The position numbers and the translations under genes are program-made. From positions 30,067 through 42,471 of the forward strand of contig MGQK01000106.1 in assembly GCA_001797815.1 (NCBI GenBank): a stretch of 12,405 nt of DNA, written 5' to 3'. This DNA comes from Deltaproteobacteria bacterium RBG_13_61_14. GTDB lineage: Bacteria; RBG-13-61-14. This document shows, piece after piece, positions 1-7,985 of the stretch; positions within the stretch are counted from its first letter, which is position 1, and each line of letters opens with the position of its first letter. The notes beneath the pieces are model-generated. The model was not told the DNA's origin, made no database searches, and worked only from the letters and a program-made list of their open reading frames with translations.

Positions 1-151
1 GAGTCTGGGGAAAGTCCCGGCTCGGCGCACCGAGCTGGTAGACCTGTTCATCCCGGTCCGGGACACGGTCTGCAAACTGATCGAAGGGGAGACGCCGGAA
101 CAAGCAGGCGAGAAGCTGGCCGAGGTCATCTGTAATGACTGCAAAATTTAA
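1..151 (+). CDS. etfB: Electron transfer flavoprotein beta subunit, C-terminal end (partial)
   Basis: This is the last 49 codons of a gene entering from the left edge, read in the frame starting at base 2 and ending at TAA 149-151. The visible end reads SLGKVPARRTELVDLF, then IPVRDTVCKLIEGETPEQAG, then EKLAEVICNDCKI. The segment with a short helix ending in a 'LIEGETPEQAGEKLAE'-type tail matches the usual end of ETF beta (FixA) proteins. The next gene is a clear ETF alpha only 15 bases downstream, the normal etfB-etfA order. ETF beta and alpha form a soluble heterodimer that carries electrons on FAD. The parts that would show whether this ETF is a bifurcating type lie outside the window. Confidence 0.82.
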   Translation, partial: SLGKVPARRTELVDLFIPVRDTVCKLIEGETPEQAGEKLAEVICNDCKI

Positions 152-166
152 TTTATTGAGGGTGGC

Positions 167-1159
167 ATGTCGAGCAACGCGGTGATCGTCGTCGGTGAGC
201 GGCTGGACGACCACCTCTCTTCCTCCACCCTGGAGATGCTAGGAGGCGGTCGGACCATAGCGGATCAACTGGGCGGCCCCCTGGCGATCGCGCTGTTGGG
301 CGAAGAAATGGAATCCCTGGCCCTGGAGTCCTTCGCTTATGGTGCGGACCGGGCCTATCTTCTCCAGGGCCCGAATTTGAACCACTACCAGCCCGAGGTC
401 TGGCTGAAGGTGCTGGCGGAATTCATAAGCGGGACCGGGCCGGAGTTGGTCTTGATCGGTCAGACATCGGTGGGCCGGGACCTCGCTCCGAGGCTGGCCT
501 GCCGGCTGGGCTCAGGTCTGGCCATGGACTGCACCCGGATCGAATGGGACCGGGATGCGGGCCGGGTGCGGATGTCGCGTCCGGTGTTCGGCTGCAAGGC
601 GGTGGCGGTGGAGGTCTGCTCATCGAAGCCGGCGCTAGCCACGGTCCGAGCCAAGGCGATGCCAGCCCGGGAGCAGGATGCTTCGAGGCAAGGGGAAGTG
701 GTGGCCGTATCGGTGGAGATTGACGACTCGATCCCGAAGAGCCGGACCGTGTCCCGCATCAGAGAAGAGATCAAGGGCGTGCTCCTGGAAAACGCCCGAG
801 TGGTAGTGAGCGGCGGCCGGGGTATCGGAGGATCGGAAGGCTTCGAGATGCTTGAGGCCCTGGCTGGAGTGTTCGGGGGGGCCACGGCCGCGAGCCGTCC
901 GCCCTGCGATGCGGGCTGGGTCCCTTCCTCCAAACAGGTCGGGCTCACCGGCAAGATCGTGCGACCGGACCTTTACCTGGCGGTAGCCTTGTCCGGCTCT
1001 TCCCAGCACATGGCCGGCTGCCAGGATTCAAAGACGATCATCGCGATCAACAAGGACCCGGAAGCGAATATTTTTTCCTTTGCCCACTACGGAGTAGTGG
1101 GCGATTACCGGAAAGTCATTCCGTCGCTCTGGGGGCGACTGAAGGAGAAGATGAAATAG
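167..1159 (+). CDS. etfA: Electron transfer flavoprotein alpha subunit
   Basis: A complete 330-residue protein of the usual ETF alpha length. The N-terminal ETF domain (about residues 4-165) includes GQTSVGRDLAPRLACRLGSG. The C-terminal FAD domain (about 205-325) carries the family signature in order: SGGRGIG (215-221), ASR (242-244), QVGLTGKIV (257-265), SGSSQHMAG (276-284), INKDPEA (294-300) and YGVVGD (308-313). These line the FAD site in characterised ETFs. It receives or donates electrons as a heterodimer with the upstream etfB product. GAGGG at 158-162 precedes the ATG. No N-terminal ferredoxin domain is present, unlike the EtfA of some lactate dehydrogenase-ETF complexes. In a FixABCX reading it would be FixB. 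Confidence 0.95.
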   Translation: MSSNAVIVVGERLDDHLSSSTLEMLGGGRTIADQLGGPLAIALLGEEMESLALESFAYGADRAYLLQGPNLNHYQPEVWLKVLAEFISGTGPELVLIGQTSVGRDLAPRLACRLGSGLAMDCTRIEWDRDAGRVRMSRPVFGCKAVAVEVCSSKPALATVRAKAMPAREQDASRQGEVVAVSVEIDDSIPKSRTVSRIREEIKGVLLENARVVVSGGRGIGGSEGFEMLEALAGVFGGATAASRPPCDAGWVPSSKQVGLTGKIVRPDLYLAVALSGSSQHMAGCQDSKTIIAINKDPEANIFSFAHYGVVGDYRKVIPSLWGRLKEKMK

Positions 1160-1272
1160 GCGGGACGGAAAGCTTGACGTGACCGGCGGAGCCATACGAG
1201 CTAGCAGTTGGAACTCCTGGCTCAGCCACATTCCGTTTCTGAACGGATGAAGGAGAATGGAGAGGTGGTGGC
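1160..1272 (+). other. Intergenic leader before the secreted-protein gene, with a small hairpin
   Basis: The largest gap inside the main gene run (113 bases). It contains an inverted repeat, TCCGTT (1232-1237), loop TCTG, AACGGA (1242-1247), and a looser one with GAGCCA near 1189 and TGGCTC near 1217. There is no T-run to make it an intrinsic terminator and no convincing -35/-10 pair. It may be only a leader or mRNA processing region. The ribosome binding site AGAGG at 1261-1265 serves the next gene. Confidence 0.3.
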
Positions 1273-2694
1273 ATGAGACATCATGGCCGCTTGGGTTCGG
1301 GCCTGATCCTGGTTTTACTTGTCAGTTGGTGCGGGCCCTTGCCGACGACGGCGGGAGCGGAGGGCCCCGGCCGGGCCCATGGCCGCTACTACGAGCCGGT
1401 GGAGGTTCCCGGTGAAGTGCTGGTCCCTTTGCAAGGCGCTTCTTTGAGCAAGCTTGCGGTATACTCGTTCCGAAAGGGAAGCTTCAGTCCCCTTCTGTTC
1501 CAGATTGATGAACTTACTCCGGAGGGGAGTTTCATCCTGACCCTCGGCCCGGAGGCCAATCCGGACGAGGGTAACGGCATTCTGGATCGGCAGGACTTGG
1601 TGGTTTTCATGGCCCGGGATGCCAGCGAAAAGGCCCCGGAGGGCCTGGCGCCGGAGGGCGCGGACCTGGCCGTTGCCGTCCAGTTGAAGGACCCGGTCAC
1701 GGGCGGACAGACCTGGGTGTACGTGGCGAGGTTCCCGACCGCTCCCTCTTTATGCGCGCTCAAGCCCGTTTCCGTGCTGATTGACCAGGGAGGCGTGTTC
1801 AACTTCCGGTTCCCCACCTATGGGTATGACGCGATTATCAACGAACAGGAAAAGAAGCCCATTCCCACTATTTTCATCAACAAGCTGTGGGTGACGCCGG
1901 AAGCCGGCGGCAACGGAAAGAACATCCTGGACCGGCAGAAGATACGAGGCGAGATCAGTTTTCTGGGCGGAATCATCAAGGTCCCCATCAATGAGAAGAT
2001 TGTAAGCGGCGGCGTGGTCGCCTACAAACCCGGGCCGGTCCGGATCCTCATCCACTCCACCATGTATCCCCTGCTCCCCCTTAAAATCAAGGGGCCGCGT
2101 TTTTACATTGACAGCGTCATGGTTGACACCCTCACCTTAACCACCACCATTGTGGACGTACCCTTCGATCCCGGATCTCTCATCACTGAAATGACCCTTT
2201 CCTTCGGCACCGACCTCTCGCCCGAGGCCAAGGGCATGCGCTATTACAACTCGACGCATCTCCAAGGCTTCCCGATTGACGGAGAAATGGACGAATCCGA
2301 GCGAAAATTCAATGAGGCCAAGGACGAGTGGCGCCTGGTCACTGGCGCGCAGGGGACCCAGATCCAGTTCACCAGGTTCGATCCCAAGTTCCTCACCGAC
2401 GGCAAGTCTTATTCCACGTATAGCGACAATGAAAAGGAAGAGCGGCCGCCGGAGAACTATCCCGGCGATATCGGGTACGCTTCGGATAAAATCGTGGTGA
2501 AAAGTCTGCCGGCCGGAGCTTATCACATCGAGACCTTCGGCTGCGTGCCGTATGCTTTTTATCGACCGGAAGGTCTGAACCGAGAATTTTTACAGGAAAT
2601 ATTACAGATCGCCACATCGCCTCTGGAGATTGAGGTCCAGGGGAAAAAGGCGCCAAACCAGGCGGGACAGTCTCGCGTGCTGGTGAAAAAGTAA
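1273..2694 (+). CDS. Secreted or periplasmic protein of unknown function
   Basis: A 473-residue protein I cannot assign to a named family. It starts with a signal peptide: basic MRHHGR, a hydrophobic stretch at about 8-20, and a likely cut after AGA (27-29). C20 is preceded by W, so it is not a good lipobox. The mature part looks mostly beta-strand. A segment at about 76-117 reads like a module: FQIDELTPEGSF, then an acidic NPDEGNGILDRQD loop (96-108), then LVVFMARDA. A related NGKNILDRQK occurs at 214-223, which may indicate an internal repeat. There are only two cysteines after the signal peptide and no transmembrane segment. AGAGG at 1261-1265 supports the ATG. It sits between the ETF genes and the FixC-like gene in the same direction, so it may be an extracytoplasmic partner of the module; that is inference only. 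Confidence 0.8.
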   Translation: MRHHGRLGSGLILVLLVSWCGPLPTTAGAEGPGRAHGRYYEPVEVPGEVLVPLQGASLSKLAVYSFRKGSFSPLLFQIDELTPEGSFILTLGPEANPDEGNGILDRQDLVVFMARDASEKAPEGLAPEGADLAVAVQLKDPVTGGQTWVYVARFPTAPSLCALKPVSVLIDQGGVFNFRFPTYGYDAIINEQEKKPIPTIFINKLWVTPEAGGNGKNILDRQKIRGEISFLGGIIKVPINEKIVSGGVVAYKPGPVRILIHSTMYPLLPLKIKGPRFYIDSVMVDTLTLTTTIVDVPFDPGSLITEMTLSFGTDLSPEAKGMRYYNSTHLQGFPIDGEMDESERKFNEAKDEWRLVTGAQGTQIQFTRFDPKFLTDGKSYSTYSDNEKEERPPENYPGDIGYASDKIVVKSLPAGAYHIETFGCVPYAFYRPEGLNREFLQEILQIATSPLEIEVQGKKAPNQAGQSRVLVKK

Positions 2695-2732
2695 CGTTTT
2701 CGGCTAAATGAATTCAGAGGAAGGAGATGGGC

Positions 2733-4166
2733 ATGGCGAAATACGACATTGCAATTTCCGGCGGCGGCCCCGGAGGGGCCTATGCGGCCAAGACCGCGGC
2801 CGAATTAGGACTCCGGGTGGTTTTTTTCGAGCGGGCCCGCAAGTCAGGCGAAAAGAACGCCTCCGGCTGTGGCTTGGGCCAGCGGTGGTGGAGGGATTTC
2901 CCTTTCATCATGGACGAGATTGTCGAGCTCGACTCCTACCGCGAAATCCACTTCTGCTACTTCAAGATCACCGATTCCGACGACCGCCTCGTCACCACCA
3001 TCTCCACGGCCAAGACCCCGAAGGATGACCGCCGCATCCAGCACAAGGACCACGGCTACGGCATGACCGGGACCAGCATCTACCGCTCGGACCTGGACCC
3101 GCTTCTCGCCAATCTCGCCTGCAACGCCGGGGCCGAGCTCCGGACCTCGACCCTGATCACCGACGTCATCAAGGAGAAAGGCCGCGTCTGCGGGCTGGTA
3201 ACCGAAAAGGGAGAGAAGATCGAGGCCGACGTGGTGATCGGCGCCGACGGGGCCCATTCCCTGGTGGCCATAGCCTCCGGGATCAGGAAGCGATGGAACA
3301 AGGACCAGATAACCCTCGTGCCCCAGCTCGATTTCTCCTGCAACGAGCAGAGGATGGATGACGTGATCGGTCCGGCGGAGTTGGTCTGGTTCGGGCCATA
3401 TTGCGGGGCCTACCAGGTGAACTTCCGGGACGGCTTTCATCTGGGCTTAGGCCAATGGCTGGACAAGTGGGACACCCGGCCGCTGGACATGGTGAAACGG
3501 ATTCTCAAGATCCCGGCTTTTCAGGCCATGTGCCGGTCGGTGGACGCCGAGCTCCGGGAGTACCAGGTGCACCTCCTGCCCTGGATGCCTCATCCGGGCA
3601 AGAGTTACGGAGACGGAGTCTTATTGGTCGGCGACGCCGGCGGCTTCCCCTGTCCGCTCGAGGGCGAGGGCATCTGGCACGCCTGCCTGACCGGCCGCAT
3701 GGCTGCCGAGACCGCAGCCGAGGCCATCGCCGCGGGCGACGTCTCCGAGAAGGCCCTTTCCGCTTATGAGCGCAAATGGAAACAATCCGCGGTTGGCCGC
3801 GAGTACGAGTTCGGTCAGGAGTACGTCAACCTCTGGAAGAACTCGGCCTTCGATCCCGAATTCATGAAAAAAATGGTCCTGTTCCTCGGCGAAGTCCAGT
3901 CCCTGAACTTCCCCAGCCCCGTGTTCGACTGGAGCGACGACCATATGAAGACCTTTAACGACCACTTGGGCCATCTGCTCGACCTCCTCCCCGAGCTTTC
4001 CGATTTCGCCAACCACAATATCGTGCCCCTGGGCAAGGGAATATCAACCGAGAACCGGGAAAGAATCGCGGGAATGATCAGCGGCTCGATCAAGAAGAAG
4101 CTGCCTCGCATCATCCCGCAAAGGGTTATTAGGTCCGTGGTCGGCAGATTTTTAGGACTGGCCTGA
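2733..4166 (+). CDS. FAD-dependent oxidoreductase, FixC / geranylgeranyl-reductase family (ETF-quinone oxidoreductase-like)
   Basis: A 477-residue flavoprotein. It has an N-terminal Rossmann motif SGGGPGGAYAA (9-19) ending in the acidic FFER (31-34), a second nucleotide-contact segment VVIGADGAHS (167-176), and a C-terminal FAD motif GDAGGFPCPLEGEGIWHA (300-317) followed by a helix of the type seen in FixC and ETF-QO. FixC proteins take electrons from the ETF and pass them, with the ferredoxin-like FixX, to quinone. The neighbours fit: etfBA upstream and an 8-Cys ferredoxin just downstream. No Fe-S domain is fused here, so the next gene would supply it. I chose ATG 2733 over ATG 2727 because GAGGAAGGAG (2717-2726) ends one base before 2727 but lies 6 bases before 2733. 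A different role in the geranylgeranyl reductase family cannot be excluded. Confidence 0.85.
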   Translation: MAKYDIAISGGGPGGAYAAKTAAELGLRVVFFERARKSGEKNASGCGLGQRWWRDFPFIMDEIVELDSYREIHFCYFKITDSDDRLVTTISTAKTPKDDRRIQHKDHGYGMTGTSIYRSDLDPLLANLACNAGAELRTSTLITDVIKEKGRVCGLVTEKGEKIEADVVIGADGAHSLVAIASGIRKRWNKDQITLVPQLDFSCNEQRMDDVIGPAELVWFGPYCGAYQVNFRDGFHLGLGQWLDKWDTRPLDMVKRILKIPAFQAMCRSVDAELREYQVHLLPWMPHPGKSYGDGVLLVGDAGGFPCPLEGEGIWHACLTGRMAAETAAEAIAAGDVSEKALSAYERKWKQSAVGREYEFGQEYVNLWKNSAFDPEFMKKMVLFLGEVQSLNFPSPVFDWSDDHMKTFNDHLGHLLDLLPELSDFANHNIVPLGKGISTENRERIAGMISGSIKKKLPRIIPQRVIRSVVGRFLGLA

Positions 4167-4177
4167 AAAGGCACGGC

Positions 4178-4195
4178 CGCCGATTTTTTTCGGCG
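4178..4195 (+). other. Intercistronic stem-loop with a T-only loop
   Basis: CGCCGA (4178-4183) and TCGGCG (4190-4195) form a perfect 6-bp stem around a loop of six Ts. It sits in the 50-base gap between the FixC-like gene and the ferredoxin gene. The T-run is inside the loop and not after the stem, so it is not a normal intrinsic terminator. It could stabilise the upstream message or adjust the relative expression of the two genes. Confidence 0.4.
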
Positions 4196-4216
4196 TCAAC
4201 GAAAGAGAGGAATAAA

Positions 4217-4522
4217 ATGGACCAAAGGGATACCAAGGGCGGAGATTTCACCGGGACCAGCCTCTTGAAACTGACTTTCAAGGTGGAGGGCGCCGATCCC
4301 GGAGAATTCATCACCTACGATCAATCCAAGTGCAACAGCTGCGGCGCTTGCTCTCTGGTGTGCTCGGCCAATCTGTGGGCGGTCAAGGACAAGGCCAAGC
4401 TGTCACCCCGCTACCAGGAGCTATGCCTGGAGTGCGCGGCCTGTTACGCTGTGTGCGAGAACGACGCCATCGCTTTTCGTTATCCCAACGGCGGCGCGGG
4501 GATCATCATCAAACACGGATAG
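4217..4522 (+). CDS. Ferredoxin-like protein with eight cysteines and a FixX-type tail
   Basis: A 101-residue protein with two full CxxCxxCxxxC motifs: C39, C42, C45, C49 in CNSCGACSLVC, and C70, C73, C76, C80 in CLECAACYAVC. This predicts two [4Fe-4S] clusters. The tail FRYPNGGAGIIIKHG (87-101) closely resembles the end of FixX proteins (YPxGGxGv). FixX works with FixC in electron transfer from ETF to quinone, in place of the Fe-S domain fused to ETF-QO. Position directly after the FixC-like gene supports this. Neither cysteine motif is followed by the proline common in bacterial 2[4Fe-4S] ferredoxins, and the long N-terminal part (1-38) fits FixX better than a free ferredoxin. AGAGG at 4206-4210 gives good spacing to the ATG. 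Confidence 0.88.
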   Translation: MDQRDTKGGDFTGTSLLKLTFKVEGADPGEFITYDQSKCNSCGACSLVCSANLWAVKDKAKLSPRYQELCLECAACYAVCENDAIAFRYPNGGAGIIIKHG

Positions 4523-4554
4523 CAAGGCGGAGGGCGCCGAAAGGAGGAAAACGC

Positions 4555-5238
4555 ATGGAAGGACCGACCAAGGTGGTTTGGGAGTTTCTGGAAACCGCGT
4601 TCCGCACGGGCGCGTTGGACGAGTTCCTCAAGCTGTCCAAGGCCGTGACAGATAAGAAGTACGAGAACCAGGCCGAGCTGTTCGCGGACTTGGAGGACGC
4701 GGTCAGCGCGATGGAGGACTTGACTTCCCTCGACCAGATATTGGTGGAGGCTTTCCGTATGATGCCTGCCCTTACCGATCCGGAAACGCTGGAAGGGATG
4801 GCCTTGTTGTTGTCCGCCGCAACTCCATATGTCAAGTCCTTCATGGACGCCCATAACCGGGACACCGCGCTCCTCGCCGAGAAAAAGGCCCGGCTCATGG
4901 CGGCTCTGCCGAAAGTATGGAAGGCGGTCGTCGCGCTGATCATGCTCAATTCCCCGGCGATCCTTTCCGCTCTGGGCAAAAAGTCCGCGTCCGAGTATGG
5001 CCAGAGTCTGGGCCGCGCCTTGAACGTCGTGGCAGGTTACGTCAATGACGTTCACGCCCGGGACCCGGAGGCCGTCTCCGCTTTCATGGCCGGGGTTTTC
5101 AAGGCGGTGGATGGGCAGCAGGTAGGCAAGACGGCGGATGTGCTCGCCCAGGCCTTCCTGGATCAGAGGCCCCCTCTCCTGAAATGGACCGCCGCCACGG
5201 CCGCCAAACAGGCTCGCAAGCGGCTGTTGGGCCGGTAA
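4555..5238 (+). CDS. Helical protein of unknown function
   Basis: A 227-residue protein I do not recognise. The open frame extends upstream to 4330, but the real start is almost certainly ATG 4555, preceded by AAGGAGG (4541-4547), because the upstream part overlaps the ferredoxin gene in another frame. The sequence is rich in Ala, Leu, Lys and Glu with few glycines, and looks almost wholly alpha-helical. It has no cysteine, so it should bind no Fe-S cluster. A hydrophobic stretch at about 121-140 (VWKAVVALIMLNSPAILSAL) could be a buried helix or contact the membrane. The C-terminus (216-227) is basic, AAKQARKRLLGR. Its place between the FixX-like ferredoxin and the first FAD oxidase suggests an accessory or docking role in this electron-transfer set. 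That is inference from position only. Confidence 0.8.
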   Translation: MEGPTKVVWEFLETAFRTGALDEFLKLSKAVTDKKYENQAELFADLEDAVSAMEDLTSLDQILVEAFRMMPALTDPETLEGMALLLSAATPYVKSFMDAHNRDTALLAEKKARLMAALPKVWKAVVALIMLNSPAILSALGKKSASEYGQSLGRALNVVAGYVNDVHARDPEAVSAFMAGVFKAVDGQQVGKTADVLAQAFLDQRPPLLKWTAATAAKQARKRLLGR

Positions 5239-5257
5239 CGCAAAGGAAAAAGAAGCA

Positions 5258-6712
5258 ATGGCTAAAAAAGAAGACCTGGCCCGGATTGTGGGCCCCGAGC
5301 GCGTGGTCACGGAAGAAGACGCGCTCATCGCTTACAGCTTCGACTCAAGCTTTGTCAAAGGCGAGCGGCCGGAATGCATTGTCAAGCCGCGAGGCCTCGA
5401 TGAAATCCAGCGGCTGGTGAAGCTCGCCAATGATCAGGGATTCGCTCTGGTTCCCTGCTCCTCCCACGGCCCGCACTCGCGCGGAGACACCGTGCCCACT
5501 GCCTCCGGCTCGGTCATCGTGGACCTTTCGGAGATGAAAGCCATCCTCCGCGTTGACCAGCGCAACAAGGTCGCCATGATCGATCCCGGCGTGACCTTCG
5601 CCGAGCTGCAGACCGAGGTCGAAAAGCAGGGCTTAAGAATCGAGATGCCCCTTCTTCCCCGGAAGACCAAGTCGGTCGTCGGAAGCCTCCTGGAGAGAGA
5701 GCCGACCACCGGGCCCAAATACAACTGGGACGCGATTGACCCTCTGTGTTGCCTCGAACTGGTTTTCGGCACGGGCGACTTATTTCGGACCGGCAACGCA
5801 GCGGGCCCCGGCTCGCTCGAGGAGCAATGGGCCTCGGGCCAGGCCCAGAAAATGCCCATGGGACCGGCCCAGACCGACATCGCCCGGTTGATCCAGGGGG
5901 CCCAAGGCTCGCTGGGTATCGTCACCTGGGCGACCATCAAGCTCGAACTCATGCCCGCGCTGAGCAAGGGCTTTTTCGTGGCCGGCCAAACTCTGGATGA
6001 ACTCATCGCCTTCACCTATCAAATCCTATGGCGCAAATTCCCCGACACCTGTCTCATCTTGAACAATGTCAACCTCGCCGCCATCGCCGGTCTGGACCCA
6101 AAGGACCTGCCGCCTTGGACGCTCCTATACTCCCTCTCGGGCCTCACCCATCTTCCGGAGGAGCGGCTCACTTACATGGAACAAGACCTGGCAGAGATCG
6201 CCGGCGAGTTCAAGGTCACGCCCCGGCGGAACCTGGCAGGGGTGGCTGCGGATCGAATGGTTGACCTGGCGAGCCGGCCCAGTGAGGAGCCCTATTGGAA
6301 GTTCCGGAAAAGAGGGGCCTGTCAGGACGTCTTTTTTCTGACCACTCTTGACCGGACGCCTGAATTTATCCAGGCCATGGACGGACTGACCCGGGAGTTC
6401 GGGTTGACCCGGGAAAATCTGGGCGTGTATCTCCAGCCCATTAGACACGGGACCGGGTGCCATTTGGAGTTCAACCTGATGTACAACCCCAATCGCCCGG
6501 AAGATTCCGCCCGGCTCCCGGCGCTCTTTGAACGCGCCAGTCGGGCCTGTCTGGATTTAGGGGGTTTTTTCTCCCGACCCTACGGCCTCTGGTCCGAGCT
6601 GGCCTACGCCAAATGTCCAGACACCGTCATGGCGCTCAGGAAAGTAAAAAACATCTTCGATCCTCGCGGAGTGATGAACCCCGGCAAGCTTTGTTTTAAG
6701 AAGGAGGCATAG
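5258..6712 (+). CDS. FAD-linked oxidase, GlcD / PCMH-type (first copy)
   Basis: A 484-residue flavoprotein of the vanillyl-alcohol-oxidase superfamily. The N-terminal FAD domain (about 38-232) has CIVKPRGLDEIQRLVKLAND, the VIVDLSEM strand (86-93), IDPGVTFAEL (108-117) and the diagnostic GAQGSLGIVTWATIKLEL (214-231). The C-terminus DPRGVMNPGKL (468-478) is the standard end of GlcD-like 2-hydroxyacid dehydrogenases. The pyrophosphate loop is unusual: PCSSHGPHSRGD (66-77) replaces the common glycine-rich loop and brings in two histidines. The segment after it, EREPTTGPKYNWDAIDPL (146-163), also differs from ordinary GlcD. The gene stops 3 bases before the Fe-S partner gene, like glcD/glcF and lactate dehydrogenase operons. 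Substrate unknown; a hydroxy acid or alcohol is likely. Confidence 0.88.
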   Translation: MAKKEDLARIVGPERVVTEEDALIAYSFDSSFVKGERPECIVKPRGLDEIQRLVKLANDQGFALVPCSSHGPHSRGDTVPTASGSVIVDLSEMKAILRVDQRNKVAMIDPGVTFAELQTEVEKQGLRIEMPLLPRKTKSVVGSLLEREPTTGPKYNWDAIDPLCCLELVFGTGDLFRTGNAAGPGSLEEQWASGQAQKMPMGPAQTDIARLIQGAQGSLGIVTWATIKLELMPALSKGFFVAGQTLDELIAFTYQILWRKFPDTCLILNNVNLAAIAGLDPKDLPPWTLLYSLSGLTHLPEERLTYMEQDLAEIAGEFKVTPRRNLAGVAADRMVDLASRPSEEPYWKFRKRGACQDVFFLTTLDRTPEFIQAMDGLTREFGLTRENLGVYLQPIRHGTGCHLEFNLMYNPNRPEDSARLPALFERASRACLDLGGFFSRPYGLWSELAYAKCPDTVMALRKVKNIFDPRGVMNPGKLCFKKEA

Positions 6713-6715
6713 GGC

Positions 6716-7984
6716 ATGAACGACCTGGCCACGCTTAAAAGCGACATGGAGGGCTGCTCGCGGTGCTCTCACTGCAAGTGGGTCCCCATGGCCCAGATCA
6801 AGAGTTGGCGGTTTGCCAAGATCTGTCCGTCGGTGGACCGCTATAACTTTCACGCTTACTCCGGAGGGGGTAAGCTGATCGCCTCCAACTCCATCCTCGA
6901 GGGCCGGAGCGAGGTCACCGACCCGGTGATGGAAATCGTCTACCGCTGCCAGCTCTGCGGCGCCTGCCAGGTCTCGTGCCAGGCCTACCGCGACGACATT
7001 GATCTTGCCGACGTCCTGCTCGCCCTGCGCGCCAAGTGCGTGACCGAGGGATACGTGCTCCCCGAACACCTGCTCATGATCGAGAGCATGAAGAAGGAGG
7101 ACAACACCCTGGGCCTGCTCAAGGCCGACCGGGGCGTCTGGGCCAAAGACCTCGATCTGATTGACATCAACACCCAGAAGGTGGAAGTCCTCTTCCATGC
7201 CGGGTGCAGGTATTCATACGACGAGGACCTCCGCTCCTCCGTGCGCAACTGGGTCCGGCTGTTCCGGAACGCGGGTGTGGACCTCGGAGCGGCCGGCCCT
7301 GAGGAATCCTGTTGCGGCGGCCGTGCTTTCGAGATGGGCTACCAGGGCGAGATGAAGAATTTTGCCGAGGACATGATCGGCAGGATCAAGGCCTCCGGGG
7401 CAAAGCTCCTGGTCACGCCCTGTTCGGATTGCTACTACACCTTCAAATACCTCTACCCTAAAAACGGCATGGATGCGGGCCTGCGCGTGCTTCATGCTGT
7501 GGAATACGCGGACCTGCTCATCAAGCAAGGCCGGCTCAAACTGGGCAAGTGCGCCTCCTTGCGGGTGACCTACCACGATCCCTGCCACTTGGGCCGGAGA
7601 GGAGAGATTTATAAGATGGGCTGGAACGGCGTCAATAAATTGCACCGGCCGGTCCGTTTCAAGCAGATGGGCAACCTAGGCATTTTCGATCCGCCGCGGA
7701 ATGTGATTCGGTCCATCCCCGGCCTTGACCTGGTCGAGATGGAGCGGATCCGGGAGTACTCCTGGTGCTGCGGCGCCGGCGGGGGCGTGCTGGAGGCTTT
7801 TCCGGACTTCGCCGACTGGACGGCTCGCGACCGGATCGAGGAGGCCAGGGCGGCCGGCGCCGAGGCGATCGTGACCGCCTGTCCCTGGTGCGAGAGAGTT
7901 TTCAAGGACGCGATCGCCGCCGGCGGCGACCCGATGAAAGTTTACGACGTGATTGATCTTATCACCATGTCATGGGGAGGATGA
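6716..7984 (+). CDS. Iron-sulfur oxidoreductase with two CCG domains (GlcF / HdrB-D type)
   Basis: A 422-residue Fe-S protein. The N-terminal half has two cubane-type motifs: C14, C17, C20 with C37-Pro, and C78, C81, C84, C88 (CQLCGACQVSC). Two CCG domains follow, each with a full set of ligands for a noncubane cluster: C164, C199-C200, C236, C239 and C290, C351-C352, C389, C392. The first has the usual spacing; the second has a longer loop (60 residues) before its CC pair. Such proteins pass electrons from a partner flavoprotein to a quinone, thiol or other carrier (GlcF, LutA, HdrB/HdrD families). No transmembrane helix is visible, so it should be soluble or peripheral. AAGGAGG (6701-6707) serves its start. 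It lies between two FAD oxidase genes with gaps of 3 and 1 bases, so translation is probably coupled. Confidence 0.9.
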   Translation: MNDLATLKSDMEGCSRCSHCKWVPMAQIKSWRFAKICPSVDRYNFHAYSGGGKLIASNSILEGRSEVTDPVMEIVYRCQLCGACQVSCQAYRDDIDLADVLLALRAKCVTEGYVLPEHLLMIESMKKEDNTLGLLKADRGVWAKDLDLIDINTQKVEVLFHAGCRYSYDEDLRSSVRNWVRLFRNAGVDLGAAGPEESCCGGRAFEMGYQGEMKNFAEDMIGRIKASGAKLLVTPCSDCYYTFKYLYPKNGMDAGLRVLHAVEYADLLIKQGRLKLGKCASLRVTYHDPCHLGRRGEIYKMGWNGVNKLHRPVRFKQMGNLGIFDPPRNVIRSIPGLDLVEMERIREYSWCCGAGGGVLEAFPDFADWTARDRIEEARAAGAEAIVTACPWCERVFKDAIAAGGDPMKVYDVIDLITMSWGG

Positions 7985-7985
7985 A

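Noticed and set aside
1174-1202. TTGACG as a -35 box for a promoter before the secreted-protein gene
   Set aside because: No acceptable -10 box occurs 16-18 bases downstream.
4330-4554. N-terminal extension of the helical protein
   Set aside because: It overlaps the ferredoxin gene in another frame, is rich in Arg and low in coding character, and a strong ribosome binding site stands before ATG 4555.
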